Notes under the pieces: model-generated
Told to the model about the DNA's origin: nothing
Seen by the model: the letters and a program-made list of their open reading frames with translations, nothing else
The model's database searches: none
Origin: Gammaproteobacteria bacterium
Lineage (GTDB): Bacteria > Pseudomonadota > Gammaproteobacteria > Natronospirales > REEB76
Direction of reading: 5' to 3'
Assembly (NCBI GenBank): GCA_027317045.1
Contig: DAHVFI010000211.1
Coordinates: 1-5,790 of the forward strand
Length of the DNA: 5,790 bases
Program-made: the position numbers and the translations under genes
Shown here: positions 1-5,138 of the stretch, one piece after another
How positions within the stretch are numbered: the first letter of the stretch is position 1
How the letters are laid out: every line of letters starts with the position of its first letter

Positions 1-814
1 AATTGCGCTGCATCTTTTCGAAAAAATCAATCATACCCTGTGGCGGAAAACCGGCGCGCGCCAGTGTCTGGATGCCAACCCGGTCAGCCTCCTCTTCCTG
101 AGCGCGGGTGAAATTGATCTGATGCTGCTCCATGGCACCCTCGGCTGTGGCGATGGTGCCCATGGCCACATCGGGATCGGCGGTGTTGGCGGCTACCAGA
201 ATTGCGCCGAGGATAGTGGCGATATTGAGCAGGCTGCGGTCCTTCTCATCCTCCGCCGAGCGTGCGATATGGCGTTGGGTTACATGGCTGGTTTCGTGCG
301 CCATGACGCCTGCCAATTCGTCCTCGTTGTCGGTGTCGAGTATCAAGCCGCTATTTACGCCAATGAAGCCGCCTGGCAAGGTAACGGCGTTGATATCGGG
401 ATCGTTGATCACGAAGTATTCAAAATGCAGCGTTGGGTTGTCGCTGTGAGAAGACAGCTCATGGCCCAGGTTGTCTATGTACTCATGGACCAGAGGATCA
501 TCAAGAATGACTCCTGCCTGACGCGCCTCATTCATGATCTTCACGCCTATCTGGTATTCCTGTTCCGGCGTCAGAACATCGGCACCTGCGGTACCGAGCT
601 GGGGCAGATTAAAGTCGCTGCTGGAATCATTGTTGGGCTTATCGGTGTAGTTGGCAGTAAAGTCTTGGTACACGGAATTCGGCATTATTAAAGGCATGCG
701 ATGTTGGGTCGCGGAATCCGTATTATTGGAATCTGCCGACACGGGACCGCTGCCCAGCGTCAGCACACCGGCAAGAAGCAGATAGATGGTTATTTTGAGC
801 TGATTGCTTTGCAT
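1..814 (-). CDS. bepA: BepA-like periplasmic M48 metalloprotease, C-terminal part beyond the left edge
   Basis: The visible 271 codons give a secreted zinc metalloprotease of the M48 family, BepA/YfgC type. In E. coli this periplasmic protease and chaperone supports or clears stalled outer-membrane proteins such as LptD. A signal peptide spans about residues 1-27 (hydrophobic ITIYLLLAGVLTL, then VSA before Asp28). A D/N/S/T-rich linker follows (about 28-66), then FNLPQLG (68-74), the usual opening of BepA mature domains. NAVTLPGGFIGVNSGLI (142-158) precedes the zinc motif HETSH (173-177, bases 284-298). The EEEADR segment (240-245) supplies the third ligand, probably Glu240. E. coli BepA is about 487 residues, so the C-terminal TPR half lies outside the window. 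The ATG at 814 is chosen because it gives the intact signal peptide, although no good Shine-Dalgarno precedes it. A more general M48 protease with TPRs is the alternative. The family is certain and the BepA assignment likely. Confidence 0.93.
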   Translation of the reverse strand, partial: MQSNQLKITIYLLLAGVLTLGSGPVSADSNNTDSATQHRMPLIMPNSVYQDFTANYTDKPNNDSSSDFNLPQLGTAGADVLTPEQEYQIGVKIMNEARQAGVILDDPLVHEYIDNLGHELSSHSDNPTLHFEYFVINDPDINAVTLPGGFIGVNSGLILDTDNEDELAGVMAHETSHVTQRHIARSAEDEKDRSLLNIATILGAILVAANTADPDVAMGTIATAEGAMEQHQINFTRAQEEEADRVGIQTLARAGFPPQGMIDFFEKMQRN

Positions 815-815
815 G

Positions 816-831
816 GTGAATCGGGATTCAC
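816..831. repeat. Perfect 7-bp inverted repeat abutting the bepA start codon
   Basis: GTGAATC, two G bases, then GATTCAC form a perfect inverted repeat ending one base before the bepA ATG. It fills the place where the ribosome binding site should be, and no Shine-Dalgarno is visible there. It could be an operator, or a small hairpin in the mRNA leader that limits translation. The structure is seen directly; the role is inferred. Confidence 0.5.
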
Positions 832-867
832 AAATCTGGATTTTCCGGAATACTGGATCTTGGCTCC

Positions 868-876
868 ATTATGACA
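868..876 (-). promoter_or_regulatory. Candidate extended -10 promoter for bepA
   Basis: Read on the minus strand, TGTCATAAT matches an extended -10 element (TGn followed by CATAAT, 5 of 6 to TATAAT). No convincing -35 hexamer lies 16-18 bases upstream, as is common for extended -10 promoters. Transcription would start near 861, giving a leader of about 45 bases that includes the inverted repeat at the start codon. This is the best promoter-like sequence in the short gap before bepA, but it is only a motif match. Confidence 0.4.
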
Positions 877-957
877 CGTTGATTGGCAGGCGGAGGCTGT
901 GCATTCCGTATCAATAAAGTAGACCACGCGGCGCGGCCATTTACTTCAGGGGTAGAT

Positions 958-983
958 AAAAAAAGCCCCCGCAAGCGGGGGCT
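958..983 (-). terminator. Rho-independent terminator of fadL
   Basis: A perfect 9-bp GC-rich stem (964-972 pairing with 975-983; AGCCCCCGC against GCGGGGGCT) is followed on the minus strand by a run of seven T. The plus-strand flank has no T-run, so it works in one direction only. It sits 30 bases after the fadL stop codon and isolates fadL from bepA. Confidence 0.93.
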
Positions 984-1001
984 GTTAGTCGAGAGGCCGA
1001 A

Positions 1002-1016
1002 CTGAGCCCAGCTCAG
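1002..1016. repeat. Inverted repeat overlapping the fadL stop codon
   Basis: CTGAGC, CCA, GCTCAG form a perfect 6-bp inverted repeat with a 3-base spacer. The fadL stop codon (1013-1015) is inside the right arm. With the terminator at 958-983 the fadL transcript would end in two consecutive hairpins, which may help mRNA stability. A role is not shown by the sequence. Confidence 0.45.
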
Positions 1017-2395
1017 AACCGGTAGATATATTGGATACCCAAAATATCCGCGTCGGCATTGAACTGTCCGGCGACATAGTCGCCGCTGCTGCCATCCAGC
1101 TGGCTGAATGGAATGTGGCTATTGATGAACAGGTGGGCATAGCCGATATCCCATTGACTGTGATTAGAAACATGCCAGCTGGCGCCAAAGGCCAGCCATT
1201 TGCGATTCGCGTCCGGCAGGCGTGCAGTACGGCTGGCGTTCACGCTATTGGGTGTTGTCGCTGAGGCGGCCGTGGGGTCGGGCACCGGTGTTTTGTCGAA
1301 CGCAACACCTGTTCGGAAGGTCCAGGCATCACTGTATTTGTAATTCAGACCAACGCTGAAACGATTCGAATTGGACAGACCCTCCTGCACAACTGCAGGC
1401 GGCATGTTGGGGTCGGAGAAATTGATGGTCAGATTCTGGAAACTGCTCCAGCCAGTGTAGCTCCAGTCGGCCATCAACGACCACTGACTGTTGAGCTGCT
1501 GAAACAAGCTCAAGGAAACAATTTGCGGCGTGGTGAACTCGGCACTGATTCCCTGAGTCTGGAATAAACCTTGACTCGCGAAGACCGTGGGTACATTGGT
1601 GAAGCTGGCACTGCCGCTCAGATTGTGCTTGACGCGCGAGCGGTAGGAAAAACCCACGCGCGTGGCACCGTAGTCCCATAACAGTCCAAAGTTGTAGCCG
1701 GTGGCAGTGTTGTTGGCCGTCCCTTGAAAGAAGCCGTCATGACCTTGAGGTACCAGTCCGAAGCTCTGGCTGCAGACGGTGGGACTGACTTCTGCGAAAC
1801 ACACCGCGCCGAAATCAATGTCATTGGTGAGTTTTACGTCCATGCGCTGGACGTCCAAACCGAAACCGCCCGAGAAATGGTCCGTGAATTTGTAGGCTAG
1901 TGTCGGATTCAGATTGACCACCGTCACCGAGGTGTAGATAGCTTGATAACGGAAAATAGAACTGGCGTTATAACTGGTGGCAAGGCCGAAGGGCACGCCC
2001 AGGCCGATACCAAAATCCAGCTTGTCGCTGAGCGGCGTGGAGTAATAAATGAAAGGCACCGCGCCGAGTTTGCCGGGGTTGCCGCCGTTATTTCCAGTGA
2101 GTGGCCGCCCGCTGGCGTCCACGGCGGTCGTGGGTGTGAAACTAGCACCAAAACGGATCACGCTTAGGCCGGTATCCAGTTCCGGGCCGCTCAGCCGAGT
2201 GAGTCCTGCTGGGTTGTACCAGATGGTGGACGCATCGTTCGCATAGGCAGCACCGGCTGCGTGTGCGCTTCCCAAGCTGGTGACGCTTTGTTCCGTGAGC
2301 TGGAAATTGGAAGCCGAAGCCACGCCGGGCAGGGCGGCGACTACCGCGGCTGCAAACAGGGCAAAGGTCCATTTGGCAAACTGCTGGTTGTTCAT
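1013..2395 (-). CDS. fadL: FadL/TodX-family outer-membrane long-chain fatty acid or hydrocarbon transporter
   Basis: This 460-residue protein belongs to the FadL family: outer-membrane beta-barrels with an N-terminal plug that carry long-chain fatty acids or other hydrophobic compounds into the cell. Residues 1-28 are a classic signal peptide cleaved after VASA. The mature protein begins SNFQLTEQSV, and the plug region shows YANDASTIWYNPAG (51-64) with the family's NPA motif. The rest is alternating amphipathic strands, ending IQYIYRF with a C-terminal Phe as expected for BAM-inserted barrels. Its length is near that of E. coli FadL (about 446). The ATG at 2395 is preferred over an in-frame start at 2602 because it opens the signal peptide and has GAGGAA six bases upstream; the longer form would run into phoH2. 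The only two cysteines, Cys199 and Cys208, lie in a hydrophilic loop. The substrate cannot be told from sequence. Family assignment is firm; true fadL orthology is less certain because paralogs are common. Confidence 0.93.
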   Translation of the reverse strand: MNNQQFAKWTFALFAAAVVAALPGVASASNFQLTEQSVTSLGSAHAAGAAYANDASTIWYNPAGLTRLSGPELDTGLSVIRFGASFTPTTAVDASGRPLTGNNGGNPGKLGAVPFIYYSTPLSDKLDFGIGLGVPFGLATSYNASSIFRYQAIYTSVTVVNLNPTLAYKFTDHFSGGFGLDVQRMDVKLTNDIDFGAVCFAEVSPTVCSQSFGLVPQGHDGFFQGTANNTATGYNFGLLWDYGATRVGFSYRSRVKHNLSGSASFTNVPTVFASQGLFQTQGISAEFTTPQIVSLSLFQQLNSQWSLMADWSYTGWSSFQNLTINFSDPNMPPAVVQEGLSNSNRFSVGLNYKYSDAWTFRTGVAFDKTPVPDPTAASATTPNSVNASRTARLPDANRKWLAFGASWHVSNHSQWDIGYAHLFINSHIPFSQLDGSSGDYVAGQFNADADILGIQYIYRF

Positions 2396-2401
2396 CGTTT
2401 G

Positions 2402-2407
2402 TTCCTC
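2402..2407 (-). promoter_or_regulatory. Ribosome binding site setting the fadL start
   Basis: On the minus strand GAGGAA lies six bases before the ATG at 2395. It supports that start over the upstream in-frame ATG at 2602, which would add 69 residues with no signal-peptide character in front of an intact signal peptide. Confidence 0.8.
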
Positions 2408-2436
2408 AGGGGCATGAGGGGTTTTAAAGGCGTCTG

Positions 2437-2466
2437 ATTTAAGCACAGGCGGGGCTGGGTTGTCAG
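2437..2466 (-). promoter_or_regulatory. Candidate sigma-70 promoter for fadL
   Basis: Read on the minus strand, CTGACA (2461-2466, 5 of 6 to TTGACA) is followed after 18 bases by TTAAAT (2437-2442), with TG one base before it as in an extended -10. Start would be near 2430, about 35 bases before the fadL ATG. The 106-base gap after phoH2 also argues for separate transcription. Motif match only. Confidence 0.45.
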
Positions 2467-2501
2467 TACCAGCCGCCGTCTCTGCCGGCTGTATAGGCTG
2501 C

Positions 2502-3911
2502 TCACAAGATATCCGAAGCGTAGTCCGCCAGCCGCGAGCGCTCGCCCCGCAGCAAGGTAACGTGGCCAGAATGGGGCCACTGCTTGAAGCGGTCAACCAC
2601 AAAGGTCAGGCCGGATGTGGTTTCCGTGAGGTAGGGCGTGTCTATCTGGGAAATGTTACCGATGCAGACCATCTTGGTGCCAGGGCCGGCACGGGTGATG
2701 AGCGCCTTGAGTTGTTTGGGGGTCAAGTTCTGGGCCTCGTCCACGATTATGTAGCGGTTCAGGAAAGTGCGGCCGCGCATGAAGTTCAAGGAGCGGATCT
2801 TGATGCGGGTGCGCAGTAGATCGTTGGTGGCGGCGCGACCCCATTCTCCGCCCTCTCCAGACTGGGTAAGTATTTCCAGATTGTCCATGAGGGCACCCAT
2901 CCAAGGCGTCATTTTTTCTTCTTCGGTACCCGGCAAGAAGCCAATATCCTCGCCCAATGGCACGGTGACGCGTGTCATGATGATTTCGCGGTATCGATTC
3001 TGTTCCAATGTCTGGGCGAGGCCGGCTGCCAGAGTCAACAAGGTTTTGCCGGTGCCGGCGGCACCCAGTAGTGTGACGAAGTCCACATTCGGGTCTAACA
3101 GCAGGTTCAAAGCAAAATTTTGCTCCCGGTTGCGGGCTTTAATACCCCATACGGTGTGACGGATACCGCGGTAATCACGGGTGAGCTCCAGCAATGCGCC
3201 ACGTTCGTCGAGAGTGCTCACCATGGCTTCGAAATCTTCCGCATTGCTGTAGACAAATTCGTTTGGGAACCAGGTTTTCACGCGAGGCCCCTGGATGCGG
3301 TAGTAGGTACGGCCCTCCTGCTGCCAGGATTCCATATTCTTACTGTGATGCTCCCAGAAATCCTCCGGGAGATTGTCCATGCCGGTAAACAGCAGGTCCA
3401 GGTCATCCAATGCCTTGTCATTGAAATAATCCTCGACATGGATGCCCAGCACCGCGGCCTTGATACGCAGGTTAATGTCTTTGGAGACCAGGGTTAGGTG
3501 TCGTTCTGGAAATTTTTGTTGCAAGGCCAAGGTGGTACCGAGGATGTTGTTGTCGGGTTTATTGCCGGGCAGAGAATCCGGCAGTATCGTTGGCAATGGC
3601 TCGGTCTGGAAGAACAGCCGCCCCGTACCTGCCTCCTTAGCATTGGCGTAACGATGTGGACCGGAGATCAATAGGCCCGTATCTATCTGCGCCTTGCTTA
3701 CACCCCGCGTCATTTCATCCAGGAAGCGGCTGACTTGGCGTACATTGCGCGCCACTTCTGATAAGCCTTTTTTACCGGCATCCAGTTCTTCCAAGACCAC
3801 CATGGGCAGAAAGATATCGTGTTCCTGGAAACGGAATATCGCGGTGGGATCGTGCATCAGCACATTGGTGTCGAGCACGTAGAGCCGGTGCTGTTCGCGG
3901 AGTTTCTTCAC
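2502..3911 (-). CDS. phoH2: PIN-PhoH fusion protein (PhoH2/YlaK type), probable ATP-dependent RNA-processing enzyme
   Basis: The 469-residue protein fuses an N-terminal PIN-type nuclease domain to a C-terminal PhoH ATPase. The mycobacterial PhoH2 of this architecture has been reported as an RNA helicase and ribonuclease, so a cytoplasmic RNA role is inferred. PIN domain (about 9-160): LDTNVL with Asp14, LEELD with Glu41/Glu42, PDNNIL with Asp120, and SKDINLRIKA with Asp145, so the acidic metal-binding set looks complete. A linker of roughly 100 residues follows. The ATPase part has Walker A GAAGTGKT (283-290), TRVTVPLGEDIGFLPG (313-328), Walker B IIVDEAQ (388-394) and CIGNISQID, and ends in the family-typical ERSRLADYASDIL. 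The GTG at 3911 has GAAGG six bases upstream and places the PIN motif at the usual distance. It starts 16 bases after bcp stops, so the two are probably cotranscribed. Despite the name, no phosphate-starvation control is visible. Confidence 0.93.
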   Translation of the reverse strand: MKKLREQHRLYVLDTNVLMHDPTAIFRFQEHDIFLPMVVLEELDAGKKGLSEVARNVRQVSRFLDEMTRGVSKAQIDTGLLISGPHRYANAKEAGTGRLFFQTEPLPTILPDSLPGNKPDNNILGTTLALQQKFPERHLTLVSKDINLRIKAAVLGIHVEDYFNDKALDDLDLLFTGMDNLPEDFWEHHSKNMESWQQEGRTYYRIQGPRVKTWFPNEFVYSNAEDFEAMVSTLDERGALLELTRDYRGIRHTVWGIKARNREQNFALNLLLDPNVDFVTLLGAAGTGKTLLTLAAGLAQTLEQNRYREIIMTRVTVPLGEDIGFLPGTEEEKMTPWMGALMDNLEILTQSGEGGEWGRAATNDLLRTRIKIRSLNFMRGRTFLNRYIIVDEAQNLTPKQLKALITRAGPGTKMVCIGNISQIDTPYLTETTSGLTFVVDRFKQWPHSGHVTLLRGERSRLADYASDIL

Positions 3912-3917
3912 ACGGGG

Positions 3918-3922
3918 CCTTC
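3918..3922 (-). promoter_or_regulatory. Ribosome binding site setting the GTG start of phoH2
   Basis: On the minus strand GAAGG lies six bases before the GTG at 3909-3911, inside the 16-base gap between bcp and phoH2. It supports this non-ATG start. The next in-frame ATG is Met19, which would cut away the catalytic LDTNVL motif. Confidence 0.7.
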
Positions 3923-3927
3923 GGGTT

Positions 3928-4398
3928 TCAGTGCAGGGCCTTGATGGCGTTCAGGACTGCGTCCACGTGGCCTTTTACTGCAACTTTGCGCCACTCCCGT
4001 CGCAGCACACCCTCGGCGTCGATCAGGAAGGTGCTGCGCTCGATGCCGCGAATCTTGCGTCCATACATGTTCTTCATCTTTATTACCCTGAATAATTTGC
4101 AGACCACCTCTTTTTCGTCGGACAACAAATCAAACCTGAAGGCATGTTTACGGCGGAAATTCTCATGGGATTTCAGACTGTCCCGTGACACACCCACTAT
4201 CACGGTGTTGAGTCGCTTGAATTTTATTTGGCGATCACGGAAAGCCTCGGCTTCCAGCGAACAACCGGCGGTATTGTCCTTGGGATAGAAGTACAAAACC
4301 ACATTCCGGCCCTTGAATTCAGAAAGGCTGACAGTTTTACTGCCAGTGGCCGGCAGCTCAAAATCTGAAACGGGCTCGTCGATGGAAACCTTAGGCAT
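3928..4398 (-). CDS. bcp: Bcp/PrxQ-family peroxiredoxin (thiol peroxidase)
   Basis: This 156-residue protein is a full-length Bcp/PrxQ peroxiredoxin, a cytoplasmic enzyme that reduces hydrogen peroxide and organic hydroperoxides using a cysteine thiol. The active site is YPKDNTAGCSLEAEAFRD (38-55), keeping the PxxxTxxC pattern with peroxidatic Cys46. VGVSRDS, LLSDEKEVVC, KNMYGRK and GIERSTFLIDAEG complete the thioredoxin-fold landmarks. Two usual resolving positions are empty: Glu51 replaces the +5 cysteine of E. coli Bcp, and Arg82 stands where the Xanthomonas-type enzyme has its second cysteine. Only Cys100 remains, so it may act as a 1-Cys enzyme. The ATG at 4398 has GGAG eight bases upstream. 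It lies 60 bases after gcvR and 16 before phoH2, suggesting one operon, as gcvR-bcp is in E. coli. The central part of the gene (about 4070-4170) is visibly richer in A and T than its neighbours. Confidence 0.95.
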   Translation of the reverse strand: MPKVSIDEPVSDFELPATGSKTVSLSEFKGRNVVLYFYPKDNTAGCSLEAEAFRDRQIKFKRLNTVIVGVSRDSLKSHENFRRKHAFRFDLLSDEKEVVCKLFRVIKMKNMYGRKIRGIERSTFLIDAEGVLRREWRKVAVKGHVDAVLNAIKALH

Positions 4399-4424
4399 TC
4401 CTGGATCTCCGAGGGAATGGAGTG

Positions 4425-4463
4425 ATCAAGCTTGATTGGGTTGACATTGATTTGACCATCAAT
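4425..4463. promoter_or_regulatory. Cluster of TTGAT/ATCAA half-sites between gcvR and bcp
   Basis: The gcvR-bcp gap holds a perfect 12-bp palindrome ATCAAGCTTGAT (4425-4436) and, nine bases on, ATTGAT-TTGACC-ATCAAT (4446-4463), a perfect 6-bp inverted repeat. Two TTGAC copies (4441-4445 and 4452-4456) lie alongside. The second repeat covers the gcvR stop codon. The arrangement resembles a multi-site operator that could uncouple bcp from gcvR. The motifs are seen; binding and regulation are inferred, and no regulator is identified. Confidence 0.4.
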
Positions 4464-4989
4464 TTTTTATGGGCTCCATGATAGCGTCCAAGTTAAGCCG
4501 GTCGCAGAAATCCATGAATTCTTCCCGCAAGCCGCCAATGTGCAGGTCTGCCGGAATATTCACCGCCATCTGCACCGAAAACATGGGCGCACCCGTGTGA
4601 ACTGCTGGATAGCCACGGGTGACAAGGTCGGCGATGCCGATATTGCGTTCGGCAAAAAAATTGGCAAGGTTGAAAATGATGCCCGGCTGGTCCAGGCATA
4701 CTGCGTCGATGGCATATGGAACCAGATTGTGGCGCGGTTCACGTTCCGTGGTGCGGCGCGCCGACAGCGTAAGCGCCAAGTGTTTTTCCAGTTTTGGCAG
4801 CTGACCTTCCAGCTTGGTGATGGTGTTCCAATTGCCGGACACCAGCAGCAACATGGCGAATTCACCGCCCAGCACCGTCATGCGGCTCTCGACCACATTG
4901 CAGCCGCAGTCCTTTACTGCGCGCGCGATGTCGTGGAGGATGCCGGGCCGGTCTTCAGCCAGCACCGACACCACCAGAAACTGTTTCAT
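4459..4989 (-). CDS. gcvR: GcvR-type ACT-domain regulator
   Basis: The 176-residue protein consists of two ACT domains and has no DNA-binding domain. It matches GcvR, the accessory protein that in E. coli binds GcvA and represses the glycine cleavage genes when glycine is low. The first ACT domain (about 4-75) has FLVVSVLAEDRPGILHDIA with the DRPG turn at 13-16. The second (about 89-170) has CLDQPGIIFNLANFFAERNI with DQPG at 100-103. Cytoplasmic, no signal peptide. The ATG at 4989 places the first strand immediately at the N-terminus as usual, although the Shine-Dalgarno is weak (GAG, five bases away). It is divergent from dapA and upstream of bcp, exactly as in E. coli, which strengthens the assignment. 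Whether it controls glycine cleavage here is unknown, because no gcv gene or gcvA is in the window. Many non-enteric homologs are simply called ACT-domain proteins. Confidence 0.88.
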   Translation of the reverse strand: MKQFLVVSVLAEDRPGILHDIARAVKDCGCNVVESRMTVLGGEFAMLLLVSGNWNTITKLEGQLPKLEKHLALTLSARRTTEREPRHNLVPYAIDAVCLDQPGIIFNLANFFAERNIGIADLVTRGYPAVHTGAPMFSVQMAVNIPADLHIGGLREEFMDFCDRLNLDAIMEPIKN

Positions 4990-5032
4990 TCGAGCTCGCA
5001 GTGGTCGGTCCTGCCGTGGGTTATGTGGCAGC

Positions 5033-5060
5033 AGTGTACCGGGTTTGGTCTAAGGCGCAA
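5033..5060 (-). promoter_or_regulatory. Candidate promoter for gcvR-bcp-phoH2
   Basis: On the minus strand TACACT (5033-5038) could be a -10, with a poor -35 TTGCGC (5055-5060) 16 bases upstream. The start would be near 5026, about 37 bases before the gcvR ATG. The -35 lies within the left arm of the inverted repeat at 5055-5071. It is the best candidate in the divergent gap but only a weak match. Confidence 0.33.
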
Positions 5061-5071
5061 CTGCATTGCGC
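5055..5071. repeat. Operator-like inverted repeat in the gcvR/dapA gap
   Basis: GCGCAA, CTGCA, TTGCGC form a perfect 6-bp inverted repeat with a 5-base centre, a 17-bp spacing typical of dimeric regulator sites. It overlaps the candidate gcvR -35 and sits just upstream of the candidate dapA -35 (5082), so one protein bound here could affect both divergent genes. The role is inferred. Confidence 0.42.
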
Positions 5072-5081
5072 AGCATTTTCC

Positions 5082-5111
5082 TTGAGCAGGAGGCTATTGG
5101 ACCGGTAACAT
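5082..5111 (+). promoter_or_regulatory. Candidate promoter for dapA
   Basis: TTGAGC (5082-5087) and TAACAT (5106-5111, 4 of 6 to TATAAT) are 18 bases apart, ending 27 bases before the dapA ATG. The leader would be only about 20 bases, too short for a lysine riboswitch. Motif match only. Confidence 0.33.
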
Positions 5112-5138
5112 ACACCTTTAACTTCTGGGGACGGACGG

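Noticed and set aside
122..691. 189-codon open frame on the plus strand
   Set aside because: It is antisense to the BepA-like gene, whose signal peptide, HETSH motif and EADR motif identify the real frame; its translation shows no recognisable domain.
2469..2488. Possible terminator hairpin after phoH2 (AGCCG...CGGCT)
   Set aside because: The stem is only 5 bp with a 10-base loop and no following T-run, so it is not a credible intrinsic terminator.
2396..2602. N-terminal extension of fadL to the ATG at 2602
   Set aside because: It would put 69 non-secretory residues before an intact signal peptide and overlap phoH2 by about 100 bases, while the ATG at 2395 has a good ribosome binding site.
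4540..5085. 181-codon open frame on the plus strand
   Set aside because: It is antisense to gcvR and its gap, is Arg/Gln/His-rich without motifs, and gcvR is clearly the coding strand.
5072..5138. Lysine riboswitch upstream of dapA
   Set aside because: The space before dapA is far too short for a lysine riboswitch (over 150 bases) and shows none of its conserved helices.
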